DNA from: Steromphala cineraria
Lineage: Eukaryota > Mollusca > Gastropoda > Trochida > Trochidae
DNA: 64,000 nucleotides
Reading direction: 5' to 3'
Assembly (NCBI GenBank): GCA_916613615.1
Contig: OU744721.1
Coordinates: 73,723,060-73,787,059 of the forward strand
The position numbers were made by a program, and so were the translations under genes. The stretch's first letter is position 1. Each line of letters begins with the position of its first letter. This document shows positions 1-13,203 of this stretch, piece after piece. The notes beneath the pieces were generated by a model. That model did not search any database. It was not told where the DNA came from and saw only the letters and a list, made by a program, of their open reading frames with translations.

Positions 1-479
1 TGAAAGATGATATTAAGGGACAAGGGGAATATATTATATATAGATATTTATGCAACAATGGGTTCCAAAATGCAAAAACTCAAAATACCTGATTTCATAT
101 TTGGAAATTATGTTGTAAAAACGTAAGTTCTTTAATATTGTTGATCAAATATTGACTGTTTTGACGTTTGTTGAAAATGTATTTATTGCTGCATGAAGAA
201 CATGTTTTTTTTCAAATGTTCACTAAATTTGTACTTTTGAAATGACAAATTACTAAGTAAGGAGCAAAATAAGTGATATAAGTGGGTGATCTTAAATGAT
301 TTAAACAAAATAACTTGAACTAGAAAGCAATTGATAACAGCTATGTTCACATCAACATATTTTTTAGTTTAAAATGTCCTCTTTTCATGGATGGCATGTG
401 AGTTAACATTACAAATCAAACTAATTTCTATACGGTTGATATTTTTAATTTCAAACAAAACAAAATGTGAGCTTTATCA
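1..479. other. AT-rich sequence, nothing recognised
   Basis: No open frame, RNA gene, or copy elsewhere in the window was recognised in this left edge. It precedes the first stretch that can be aligned to the array core. Confidence 0.5.
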
Positions 480-699
480 AAATATTTTAAATGTTCCTGG
501 TAGATTTGAATCGACAAAAAAGATATAAAATAACTACAGAACTAACTCTTCCAATTTTTGAAGGGGTATTTTGGTTTTCTTGGTTGATTTTGTATTTAGA
601 TTTGACTGCATTTAAAGGAAAAACAGTTAACCTCACAGCTGCAATAATGCATGTTAAAAGTTAATCATGTTGACTTTCTTATCGGGTTACGACTAGAAT

Positions 700-1615
700 A
701 CCAGATCCAAAGTACATAAAGGTCACTTGTGCAACTTTTGTGTGTTTATATTCAAAAATATATGTTAGCTGGTATGACAAAATCATGGAAACAAACACAA
801 TTTAATTTGGTTAGTAGAACATAATAAAAAACTATATTGGCATTCAACATTTATAACATCCAAATTTATACATTTCAGTATGTAGAGTAATTGGAATTTT
901 CATTCACAGTTATTTCATATTGTATTTCAAATCTGCATTTGACTTTGACGTAATTGAAAAGACATGGACAACATTTATAATAATCACATCTAAGATATTA
1001 CTTCCAAACTGCTTGGTAACGGTAACAAATATTTATCAACTTATATCAGTGTAGGTATTACACTATGTCACATTAGTTTGATAGTAGAGCGAAATGAACA
1101 AACAAAGTGTCCATAATTTATCCTTCTTGTTTTGTCAATGTCATATTTGTTAAGTGACTTTGATATATTTTCAATGGCTACTATATTTGACTTTGCAAAG
1201 GTTAAGATCATGATAGGATTAGAACGACTGTATCCACGAGTTAACACGAAATTACTTTCATTTTCGGGACATTTGCATAAAAAAGGTTTTATATGAATCA
1301 CTAAAATTTGGATGCGGGATATAATATCTTATTCCATTAAGATCATGTGCTATTTATCATATTAGTTTGCATTGGGAATAACTGGGAATATGGAAACCTT
1401 TTCCCTCTGTTAGATACAAACGTACAAGATTGTATAAAGTCATGGCCCCTTTCATGTTTATGATAATTCTAAAATTCTGTTAAATATTTATTTAAATGAT
1501 TTGGAAAATATGTTTTGCATAGCATTGATTAATAATGTTCAACTTAAAATAATGAATTTGAACTATAAACGACTTCAGTCTCTGTTTACAAAACACAACT
1601 ATTTCCGATCTTAGA
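700..1615. other. Unit 0-specific AT-rich stretch
   Basis: This stretch lies between two array landmarks and has no clear match in the later units. A 77-codon open frame on the minus strand (1068-1301) has no homologue in other units and no recognisable motif, so I treat it as chance. Confidence 0.45.
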
Positions 1616-1619
1616 CTTC

Positions 1620-4600
1620 TTATACTCTAATGTTGTGATGGTAGCTCAGTTTAAAGTAAACAGGGTGTGTGTAATCTGATCACAAGGAAGCTGCAGTTAA
1701 CAGCTGCAATAACACGTAGGCGTAACAAGGGAACATCACATGCTAATGAATGAATAAAGAAGATACACGTTTTTATGACACAGCCAATTGCTCAGAGTTT
1801 GTACATGGGCATCAAATCTAACACTTAAAGAGAACCTCAATGATGCCCCAAATTTTACAGATTTTTGCATAGAAATATACATTACTCTGCTGCTAACGCT
1901 TGGTAGTTGCTTTATATGAATACTCCATATTATAATTTCCCTAAGGATATGAAGAAACGATAAGTCGAATGTGCCACTATTCATTTTTATTTTGAATAAA
2001 GCTCGCTGCAGATAAGAAAACACATACTGATGATGATAATTCGTTATTACACTGTCTGATCAACATCTTTAGTCTAACAGTGACATGGGGAAAACAAAAT
2101 GTATCATGATTCACATCAAAGAACGATATTTACACATGGAATCATTTTGCCTGTTGACAGAAATCACACGAATCATCAATGCAGTAAACGTGTACAGATC
2201 ATCGAATAGACAGCAAGCAAGGGTTTTGAAGGTAGAAAAGCCTTTAATTCTTGAATGTTCCTGTCATTGTTCTATTACATATTTAAATAAATTTAATTTT
2301 GAGCGGAAACTGTTTCCAAATATATATATTCTTGTAAACCCTTATCCAGAATCGATTTAGTAGGTTTGGTTTCTGATTCCTTTAATGTGTGGGATATAAA
2401 CCCTGTTATCTCAATGCAAAACCAGTCATTCATTACCATAAACTTTTTCAATTTGAAATGGTCCGTCTTTCACAGTAATGGTTTACAGCTAAGTCCCAAG
2501 ACGCACATAACGCTGTACTTGCTTGAGAGCAAGCTAGCCTAGTATAGTTAGAAGCGATGGTTATCAATACCATTTGGGGTAATAGGCAGTATTAAAATTT
2601 GTCTTGAGGCATAAGTTACTCTGTTTTCTCTATTTCGATTCATTTGGGAACTATTTAAAAACATTTCCATTTCCTATTCAAGCACAGATACTACTGACTT
2701 CTCGGGTTTTTTATGCAATTGTGGTGTCAAAGTGACTTGATAGCTGTTAATAATCTCTGCTTTTAGGAAGAACGATCAATAATTAGTCAACCAATTAGTC
2801 AAGTTTTCCATATGAATTGTGTATAGACACATGTACATATCTAGTTACTTGTATCAGTATGATTAATATCTGTTTGTCTTATTGTTCTTTTGAAACCGTA
2901 AGTATTTTGTATTTGTATATAAGAATAGTAGTTTTTAATGTTATCATTATTTATAAAATTTAAAATAATATTGAAAGTTGTTGATATCAAGATTCCAAGT
3001 GACTATATACAGATAACATTACTCACTATGGGTAAGATAACAATGAATTGTGCAAAATATCCGTGTGACTTATAAACCACGTTAATCAGTTGATATTGTC
3101 ATTATTTATGCAACACTGTTGTATTTACCCTATTTTATGATACTGAAATCACTGAGGAAATTGTTTTTGTTTAGGAAAGTTGATAGAATACAACTCTTTC
3201 ATTGTTCTGTTTCCTGATCATATCTGACTTAATGAAGTTTATATCTTTTACCTGGTATATTAAGAATTTTGTCAGTGGTCTTGTATCTTATTTAATCAGA
3301 CAAAAAATGGCTCAAACATACACTTATGATATGGTAGGAAAATGTAGTCCACTCATGTTTGCAAATACAACATAAGAATAAGGATGTCTTTGGCTATATA
3401 ATATTTTGTACGCATGTGAAAAAGCTGCAATTCATATATAGAAACCAAATACTGTAATAAGCAAACCTGTGAGCAAAACAAACGTTCTAAATTGCTGGAA
3501 GATTAAAAAAGATTGAAAATTAACTGGCTAACACCACTTATAACTAATCGTGACTGATAGAATGCTTCAGATCAAAAGACTTTACCAATAACGGTTTGAC
3601 TCATGGGTTGAAGCTTATCTCCGTTGATCAGACCATCAGTGGAATAAGAGGCTCTTTTGGTTATTTTCCAGAGGGAAATGATAACTATATCTATCATGGT
3701 TTGTTAGCTCTTTGTGTTTACCAATAATCTCCTTTGATAATAAACAGCACCATTTCATTATTACTGTGTTTATAATATTACTTTGTGTTTTAAGTTAAAA
3801 AGGCTTTTAATTCCATTTTTAAATTCAATTAGACATTTGAAGATAGATACAATTTAATCACAAATTTTAAGGAAAGTTACTTCATATTGTAGGTCACAAA
3901 ATGTCTGAGCTTTCCTCTGCCCTCATATCAAATAGTTCACAAATTCATATTTCAATTATACTTTGCTATTAACCGAATATATCTATTGGAAAGTTAGCTT
4001 AGGGAAACAACTTTGACAGATATATTAAAATATTATGTTGGAATGGATGTGAATTACCATATCTAAAAGCAAAACGCTGTCCTGTGATTGTAAATACTTG
4101 CACATATCTTTTGCATTTGTCTATACTCTGACTTGTGTTAACTATATAAACTAAATTCAATTACTACTATTTTTTCAAAATGTTTTGCCAATTGTGTTTA
4201 TCATCGGCATTTTACATTATTGGGAATGTATTTATTTTTGTTTGTGTTTTGAATGTCTTCTGAAAACACTGTCTTCTGTTTGTTGATATGTTGGTAATTC
4301 CTAAATTATAGCCGTCCAGAAACAAGATTATTTATGTTGATATCTTTGATATCCTTAGCTTTAAGATGTAGGTAAGTGGAACAAGTTACCAAATGCGAAT
4401 AAACGTGCGATTGTAAAAAATAGATGATTAATTTCAATACTAAATAATATGATAAACACTAAAATGCACTGTCAGAAGAAATTCCTTTATGATTGCAGTA
4501 ACCTCTTGTTAGTTGGCATTCTATACCGACCATTTGATGCAAATTATTCACTGCATCATCCTCTGCACAATTCATTTTATCATCCTATTGACTTTTCATT

Positions 4601-7600
4601 ATCATCGCCACTTTAACTGTCATGAGTTTTGGGTACTTCACTATATTCAATGTTAGCTTCTCTGGTATTTGCTAAAACAAACCTTGTTATGAGTTGTTTA
4701 ATAACTGATCAAAAACTTAGACAAACTCAAGATGGAAATTTGAACAGAAGAAGAGGCCCAAGTATATTGAAAGAAGATTTGTCTTTCCCTACAATCGAGG
4801 TGGTAAACTACCATACTATAGGGGGCACATGGATTATGACATTAAATCCTTTTCCCTGATAATATATTCCAGTTTTGAGTTTACTGACTAGTCAGTCAAC
4901 AGTATCTTGAATATGTGACAATGCCTCTGAGATTAGATAGATAAATTATCAGATCAACTTTAGTACTAGTTCAATCAAGAAACGATGCCAAAACGTGACA
5001 ATTTCTGAATACTGCATTATGATATATTTCCCTCTGAAAAATGATAAAAAGTATGACTTTTGTGTACATGTGTCAAAGAAGTAGCGATTGAGACGTCTAT
5101 TTGGTACTAATGTTTAAAAAGTACGGAACATATTTGTAACCCTTTACCATTTCATCAAACGTGCATTCCTCGACTCAATTCATGTATGTTTAAGTTCCTT
5201 GAAAACAAGGAGGTTAAGGAAAGATTTACTTTAGAATATGAGAATATAATGTTAGATGTATGATGCTGTTAATTGCCTCTATCCTGGTTTTTCACAAACT
5301 TAGCCGGTAACCCCTCTCTCTCTCTCAACGGTAAGCGCTCTCTTAAAAGGACATGGTCAAGAAAACATCCATGCGCGACATCCGTCACGTGGGAGCACAA
5401 TAAGGTTGTTTTGTCAATGTGATTGTATAGTAAACAAAGAATGTAATTTAATCTCATGAAAACTGCAATGCAAAACTGGCGTAACATATTGGTGTAATAA
5501 GGAAACAAACCTAAGCTTATCGATAAATAAGGGGATTCACTTTGTAACTGCATTTAGACTGTTTCAAAATTATTTAAGTACTCTACAAAATTAATGAGAG
5601 AAAACCCTGAGAGTTCTAGCTAGCTGTACCACCATGTGAATTTTCATTGAAATCATGATTTCTTCTTAAGTTAGAAAGAAATCTGATTTAACTTCAATCA
5701 GTCAATCTTTATTTCCGCACTGAGTGGCCTCAGGCTTATAGTACATTTACATTGATAGTTGGGATATATAACTTACTGACTCTCAGTTTCAAAATGATCT
5801 TATATGTAAGGGCTTTGCTTCTCATATGTTCTTTAAATAGAAAAATCAACTAAATGTATAGTGCGAAATAATCAATTTTGATGTACATGAACAAAGTTAA
5901 GTTAAGAAAGTTCATTAACTGAACTATGATTGAATCAATTTGATATTGACACTCAAGGGCAAAGTTGAGATACAGTACCCTAACCATCTGTTGTCACTGA
6001 AATACATTACTAACAAACATTATAACCACATCTAGATTGATCAAATCAGAATCTGCCTCTGGGAATAGATGGTTATTAGATGAAGTGTAGTTTACCATGT
6101 CAACGTAGCAGTTTTGCCCAAAGAAAATTGGAAGATATCAGGTTAATTCCAGTGGAAACGTGGAGAGTTTTGTAACAGTAGAGTTGTAAGGAGGGGAAAT
6201 AAATGGTTTTTGGTTGGCAAGTACATACTATGTCAACAAAATTTGAATACATTAAAATAAGTTCATATTATCATAATTGTACAATGATGTTAACACTTTT
6301 TTAATCCAATATAAACAAATTGAATTATATCCTACTTATGATTCTCATCATTGTTTTAGTCTGTATAGCGTAAATCAATTATACTCATACACTATTCATA
6401 CACTTTACACCTTCAAAATGTGAAACTTCGAAACTATGCAAGAGTTGAAATTTACAAGAATTTAGGCTAATATGTTGTTTTGAAGGAAACAAATCTACAG
6501 ACTTAAACTTAGATGTAAATCAAAAACAACCATGTGGAATGATGAATAGATTCAATGATCTATTACACATCTTGAGCCTTAAAATGTCAATTCAAAATAT
6601 GTGCCCTTTTTATCAAAAACATTTTCGTCTTTGATTTTGTAACAAGTTTATTTCAAATTAGTATTTCTTTGGGAAATGAACCAGTTTAAGTTCCATTTAA
6701 TTGTTACACAATTTTAAATGTCACATATATTTACACAACCAAACATACATGTACCAACCTTTGAGTAGCATTTGTGCAAATATATATTATTTGCATAAAC
6801 CTTTATATTTTTTTCTGAATTTTCCGTTTATAATTTTTTCCATGAATATTCTTGCATGTTTCAGTTAAAGCTTATTCTCGTATTATACTTTATTTTGATT
6901 TTGTCACTTATGAAATTTGAATTTATAAATCATTGACAGCAGATCAATTCAATAATCAATTCCTGGAAGTGTGCTATTAGAAACATAAACCGTCACACAT
7001 GATACAAGATTTCTTTAATTCCTCGAATTAGTTTTGAATTGACATAAGGGCCCATGAAACAAAGACATATTTTATCCACAGTTGAATACTGACATGAACC
7101 ATTTGTGCTTTTATCTTAGAAAATTCGGAAATTCAAACAATTCTATGAAACCTCATATGAGGACGACCCTTAATCATAAAACGGATGCTTTTATCCTCTG
7201 GTTAACATAGGATTGGACTAACCCCTACTTGTATAATTTAGTTTATACAGAGGCAGATTGCTCTTCAAAAGACTCTTTTGGTGATTTAGCGTGTTCTGTT
7301 CGCTACATGAAAGACAATATCAAGGCTATTATAAGCTATAGAATTCCTTATTATCGACGTTATAGTCCATGCAGTATTGTTATATCAATATGATTTGTGA
7401 AATCGAAATAGCTTTATATATAGTGAATTAAATGTTGATAATTTGGTATAAAGGGTACTGAACTTGAACTTACAATGAACATTTTGTTATATTATGTTCT
7501 TTATAAAGGTTATGTTACATTTTCAATATAAATACATCAGTTGAGAGAGATCACATGAAAAGGACAGAGAAGAAGTAAGAAGTGTAAAATCTATGCCTTA

Positions 7601-8640
7601 ACCAGTTGAAGACATAATAAACATCAGGATTATTTGAAAGACAATCGAATGTTATAAGGCTTTGATTATCAAAACTATTCATGCAAGGTGATAGTCTTCG
7701 GAACTATACTTCATTTGATTTAGTTAATGTTAGTATAACGATGTTAGAAACTTTAGGCAAACTTTTGTAGGTGAAGTTATTGGCCTAACTACCGCTTTCA
7801 AAACTAAGCATAATGACAAAAATTATGATTTATGAATGAAAGTATGAGTTTATTTAAATGAATGTTAATCTATTTATAATTACTATGTGGTGAAAGTATC
7901 AATAATCATTAAATATGATCTTTTGTCTAAAACGACAAGAACAAAAATGTATTTAAGTCTTAAATAATCATTTGATAGCAGAGAGCCAGTCTGCAATCTC
8001 TTCTCATACACATCTAAAATTACGGCAGAATTCACGTCCTGCCTGTGTGGAAGGCCCATTTTTCCGTGTTTGGTTTTCTTGTGACATTAAAGTAGTAACG
8101 TTTGTAGAGTTTACTAAACTTATATAAAATACTCAATAATTAAGAGCTCATTCTCATACCAGGTATGGGTAGACAAACATTATGAACAATTGTCAGATAA
8201 TATCAATTGCTGTGAATATTACGTATGTTTTTAAGGCCTTTTCAAAAAAGAATACAGGCATGAAGATGATTGTTATTTGTTGTTGCAATGGCATACCATT
8301 CAATCTGGAATATCTAAGGAATAAAACTTTGAGTCATATGACAAGGTTTATCTTAATAAAATTAATCTATAATGGAAACATAATTATCACATTGAGTTGA
8401 TATGGGTTGCTGTTACTTTTAAACATATACATTTATATCAAAAGTTATGACTTATCAAAAGTTTTGCTTAACTGAAAACAAGTTTGTTTAGATTGCTGGA
8501 GGTATTTTATATCAAGATTTTACTGGATCCAGTATTTAGTTGAAGAACTTAAATTGTTACATCAGCCTCTACAATGTAGGCCCAATTAGATTGTAATCAT
8601 GTTTCATTTACCAGAGGTTTATCAGAATGTAACAAGTATT
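1620..8640. repeat. Variable segment type G, copy G0
   Basis: The segment opens with 'GTAGCTCAGTTTAAAGTAAA' and matches G1 (15.49-23.4 kb) and, more patchily, G2 (46.93-53.5 kb) in the same order and orientation. Landmarks are 'CATGATTCACATCAAAGAAC' at about 2,106, 'GATCAGACCATCAGTGGAAT' near 3,626 and 'GAGAGTTCTAGCTAGCTGTA' near 5,610. The stretch 7.0-8.6 kb is far closer to G1 than the rest. Compared with G1 it lacks the roughly 550 bp that carry the conserved 150-bp block; the join is near 8,615. A short (CT)n run lies at 5,313-5,327. No gene recognised. Confidence 0.8.
5313..5327. repeat. Short CT microsatellite
   Basis: About seven CT dinucleotides follow 'GCCGGTAACC'. The corresponding site in G1 (about 20,247) has only 'CTGTCTCTCT', so the run length differs between copies. 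Confidence 0.85.
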
Positions 8641-9309
8641 TGCTGGACCTCGGTTTTGTTGATGGTGAACTAGGTGAATTGGTTACTTACTGGTGCGGTG
8701 ATTGCTGACTCATGTGTTCATTTTATAAATGGCATGTAATTCTAAATTCATAGCATTATTTCTCTTTTGCATTGCTGTTAGTTTAATCTGAACACGGAAA
8801 TGCCTTTGCAATTTATGTATATGATAGATGGCTAGATATATAGATAGCTAGAACATCTATTCATTCATTTACATAATATAAATGGCTGCATCTTTATAAT
8901 GGGTTACATTTATAAGCATGCTTTCAAATCCGTCAGTAAACGTGGTACACCCAGAAGCGATTTGTCTCTAAAGAAGGATTCACCATTTTCTGCCGGTGTA
9001 TGACGTGTTTAGTGTTCTGTGATATTGTTTTCATATCCACTGTGCTATCTTATCTCTCTGGTCCTCACTTGTAAATGAATATTTGTGTAAATATGAATCT
9101 CGTTTACAAAAGCGACAGTTGTACTTTGTTCGATATGCCCTGATACAGAGCTGTAAGATCAAACCGCCTAAATAGAATTTTGCAAATGTTGTCTTATTCC
9201 AGATAAACCCTAATTTGTTAAGGGTAATGTATGGTGTAGTATATAAAATCAAATGGGCTGAACATACTTGTGGTAATATTGCTTCTGATATTATTTTCAA
9301 CATACTTAC

Positions 9310-9612
9310 ATGTCAACAGTCCTGCTAAAATATATGTCACATTATACTGTGCTTAGATTTGTTGTTCTTAAGGGACTTCCAGAATGGATGACATCTATGC
9401 GACGTACATCAGTAAAATTGATGGTCAACCATTGTCATATGGCGCCCCAATTTTTTTTAGATGTTAGCAACATTGTGCACACCCCTAAATTTGCTGAAAT
9501 TGTAAGCAACATTCCGACTTGCATCATTGATGTTAATTCTGCATGTCATGAGAATAAAGAGTATTCCTATCTCTCTTTCCGTTCACCATACCTTAAAACA
9601 AACGATGATTGA
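9310..9612 (+). other. Open frame shared with unit 3, probably not a gene
   Basis: A 100-codon frame beginning MSTVLLKYMSHYTVL. It has a sister of 102 codons at 40,915-41,223 and broken equivalents in units 2 and 4. Differences between the two open copies are mostly amino-acid-changing (T/P, Q/H, F/C, E/L, T/A, with only two silent changes seen), the opposite of what a conserved protein shows. The frame exists only because cores 1 and 3 lack about 50 bp present in the other cores. No domain, signal peptide or splice signals recognised. Confidence 0.2.
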
Positions 9613-12079
9613 AATAACCAACTGTAGAATGAGTTTCTTTCAGATAGAGCAGTGACGTAGAAGTTAAAGAGAACACAGACTGATTGTGTAATGTATTTGA
9701 AACTTGATGAACAGCTGTCTTCTATTGACAGTAAAGTCTTCTCGAAAACCTAAATAAGTTGTGATAAGTCACAATTGTGATAAAAAACGAGGCTTTCTAT
9801 AGTTTTTAACTATCTAAAGAAACCACATTGATAATGATTGATGATTCATAACAATAATGCATGTTAACCATCACACCACACACTGGTGTATGTTTATCAT
9901 AAACCAAAATAAGTTCCTGCTTTATACCCTAGTGAGCCGAATTGAGCCGGACGTTTTGATAATAGGTCTGGTTGAAACATCAGAAACTAAACTTAAGGGG
10001 TAAGTCACTGATTGGTGTTTGGTGTAGGGGATAAATCGTGTCTTTCTGCTCTATTTGTAACCAATAGATACATTGCATTGAACTGACATGTAGCAAGGTT
10101 TACAATGAGGGTCGAAGTTGTTGATATGTTTTATGTGTATTCAAGGCAAATATATATAGAAGCCATTCTTATTCTCTCTTTAAGTCAGTCGCGATCATAT
10201 CTCATATGATCAATAGGATACAATCCGCTGTATTAAGTTTACACATGAATAGTAAATATTGTAATAACTGATAACATCCGGCTAACCACATGGTATTCAC
10301 TAAGGAAACTTGAGAAGAAATGTTATCACATTTAACAAGTAACATCACTCCTTATAAAATATGAGGCAGCTCCCTCCTAACAGTAGTGTGCTATGATAGG
10401 TTACTGATTAACATTGGGTAAAAACAGTTTATTTCGTACAATTGTCTTAGGTATGTTTCGATTATTGCGTCAGAAACTTTATAGCTGTATTTTCTTGAGA
10501 AGAACCAAAAGATATTTCTATCACTGTCTTTGATCAACCAAGTAAGCGGAACTTTGATACTGGTTCACTCAAACATATGTTAAGAATATAATTTTAATCA
10601 GGTCTATTTTTTCTAACTGAAATAGTTCATGAGATAAAATGTTTAAAAAGCTATTGCCCATATCACTATAGTTTTAAGATCTTTGTTCATCTTAGCTTAT
10701 GAGGAAATTGAATAGCGGAAGAATACTTAAACACAAATACCTTTTTCCGAGGGAATAATGTTTTATGTTCAACATTACCCGTTGCGTTATTGGTAATGCA
10801 TTGCAACAGAAAACAGTGTTCCGTTTATACTAAGTAGAACGGTAACTATTTTCCCTTCTACTCTATAAATCATTCAATGTCACTACAACATCATTTCGTC
10901 GAATCGTTTGCTTTAGCAAGTTACAGGAACGCTAACAATTGTTTTTGAGGAATTGACTGTTTCCTATTTAAATGGAAGGAGAAGTTCCAACTAAGAGATT
11001 ATAGAAAACATGATTACAAGTCAGATAGGTCGTGCTTCAGGTTGATAACTTAATGGGAAATAACACAGATTTTAATGAACTATACCACACAATATTGTTT
11101 GTTCTTAATGGGTTCAATTTCGCTCCGAGTGCCTTTTTAAAGAGGAAGAAAATATAAAATGTGAAATGAGAATTCAACATCAAAAGAGACAAAAATCGAT
11201 ACAAACCTCTTAACGCTAATTTAAGGCTGTGAGCATGTGAAACAGCAACATCATTATAGTTAGGAGAATATTGATGACATGACGACCATTTTGGAGAACA
11301 TAAATTTGAGAACTTATCAGAGGATGGATACCTAATAGGTTTAGTTCACTCTGCATACAGGTGCTACTAGTTTATAAGTGATTATGAACATATTATTTGT
11401 TTTTTAAGAAGATGCAATGAAATAATATAAATGAAATGACATTCGGTGGATTGTTACAATGTTAAAGCTTCATTGCTGATAAATTGTTCCCAAACAATTA
11501 ATTTTTAAGTTAATAGTGTTGAAATTGAAGTCCCTTGCGAAGGTTATTGCATCAATAGTTCCTGCATGTTTGAAAAAATTGGAGGATGTTATAAGAATGT
11601 TATATGTTACAATACTGTCTATTTTTGAATATCAATTTATTTCTGTAAGACTAGCCTGGCAGTTGAAAGCACAAATGACTTTTATTTCGTAAGATTCGAG
11701 CTTTTTGTAATTGATTCAGTAAACTAAGAAAGGTTTATGAAATTATTGAAAATGTTCCCTGGTAGAACTGAACCTGTAATGGGAAGTTCAGATAGCCAAA
11801 TTTTGTAGATTTTCATTTTTTAGGTCTATTTTGGTCTCTTAGGTAAGTCTGTTATTTGGATTAGACTGCATTTGAAGGAAAAACAGTTAAACTCACAGCT
11901 GTTATAATACATGTCTTAAAACTCACCATGTTGACTCTCTTTTATTAGGCTAATATACCAGTATCTGTAACCAGTGTAATAGGCGTGTCTTCTTATAGAC
12001 AGTCCCGTGACAGTGCTTCAACCAGATTATACTATGATGTTACCCTGTCTGTGTTTTATATGAACTTTGGGCCTAAAAG

Positions 12080-13203
12080 TAATTGAAGGGTCCGAATGAC
12101 AGGGTATCTAAAACATCAATAAAATGCAACCTTTTCCTTGAAAATGATTGAAATGAAGATATTCTGATGGCTAAAATGATTTACTATAAATCAACTATTT
12201 CCTTGAGGCCTTGAGTTTGGTTGCAGAACGTACAATCACAACAGATCGAGTGATTTTCGAGTTTTGTTGCAGTCCGTGCAGTCAACTGCAACTAAATTAT
12301 TTTCTAGCAAATATCCATCATTTTTCGTGTCTTGACAAACACTAATTTGGTTGCAGAGATTTTAGTTGCTTGTTAAATAGCAAAGAGGCAAGTTTGATTG
12401 CAGGAGTTTTAAAATTTACCTTATTTGACTTGAAAATAAAAACAAATCAACAGTTCCATTTTGACAGATTCCCTCTCGCAGTGTGTGTGTATTGATTGAT
12501 AATTGATTTTGTTCTGTTTTTAGATACAAACTATTTGTTAAGCTTACTTATTGATGTTTATTTCTATCAAAATCATTTTGCAATTAAAAGGATTTCTGAC
12601 AGCTAATGAGAATCTTTTTGAGATATGACAACAATTCGAATTTGCTACGGGAGCACGTTGAAACACTGGAATGAAATTTAGGGATTAATTTGGTCAAATA
12701 ATATCAAAAGTATCTACCATGACATGCGTTATGATAGAGATTGTTAAAATAATCAAGGCCAGTGAAAGATTTCTATCCATAATGTCAGAAACCATTTCAA
12801 AACCTGATGTGACATGATCGAAAACAGGACTCGTTAGCGATCGGTAAGTGGCTGATGTGTCATTGAAATGTAAATAAAAAGCCAGGTAAGTGTTCAAAAT
12901 TTGTCAAATCATCATATATTCCATCTGCAACAAAATTTGGTCAAGCCCAGGCTCTTCTGTTTAATAAAAACGTGTATTTTCTTTGAAATATAATTTAGTT
13001 GCAGTTGCCTGCAACCAAACTCGAAAATTATGCGATTTCATGGTGATTAATCTTTCTGAAACCTAATTCAATGGTGTCATTCCATATATCATGGTAAAGA
13101 TAATTATCTCAGCTTTCAGAAAATTCCAAATTGAGTCTTTTGCAAGAGCTAGGGTGCATTTAACAGCCCTCTTTGTCACCCCGTCATACTGAACCTTCAA
13201 TTA
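12080..13203. mobile_element. Non-autonomous TIR transposon, unit 1 copy
   Basis: The ends are inverted copies of each other: left 'TAATTGAAGGGTCCG' at 12,080 and, on the opposite strand at the right end, 'TAATTGAAGGTTCAG' (through 13,203). Imperfect similarity continues for about 25 bp. The duplicated target is either TA or AATT; both fit because the junction is itself palindromic. Inside lies a second inverted pair: 'CGAGTTTTGTTGCAG' near 12,258 and its complement near 13,010, with extra 'TTGGTTGCAG' motifs between. A 67-codon minus-strand frame (12,694-12,897) is preserved in unit 2 but does not resemble any transposase. Most likely a MITE-like passenger. Confidence 0.7.

Larger units (their letters stand above)
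1..8660. repeat. Unit 0 (partial) of the 15-kb tandem array
   Basis: This is the 3' part of a unit that begins before the window. Bases 480-700 match the core stretch seen again at about 11.73-11.96, 28.57-28.79, 43.84-44.07 and 58.52-58.75 kb, recognisable by 'GAAGGAAAAACAGTTAA' and 'CACAGCTG'. Between 700 and 1,600 I see no convincing counterpart elsewhere. From about 1,620 the sequence is a G-type variable segment. The roughly 3.4 kb that separates these two landmarks in unit 1 (12.0-15.5 kb) is missing here. No gene recognised; frames such as 2085-2360 (+) break in the sister copies. Confidence 0.8.

Noticed and set aside
2085..2360. 91-codon plus-strand frame starting MGKTKCIMIHIKERYLHME, with related DNA in G1 and G2.
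   Set aside because: G1 has a one-base loss and G2 a five-base loss that break the frame; the DNA is conserved because the segment is duplicated.
8825..8860. GATA/TAGA-rich motif 'GATAGATGGCTAGATATATAG', also near 24,237, 39,143 and 54,498.
   Set aside because: Too short and irregular for a microsatellite and simply part of the duplicated core.
9820..10015. Short plus-strand frame (MFIINQNKF...VLIIGLVETSETKLK) ending at a GTAAGT, shared by units 1 and 3 (about 41,625-41,740).
   Set aside because: Units 2 and 4 break the frame and lack the middle; only 39 codons; the stop overlaps the supposed donor.
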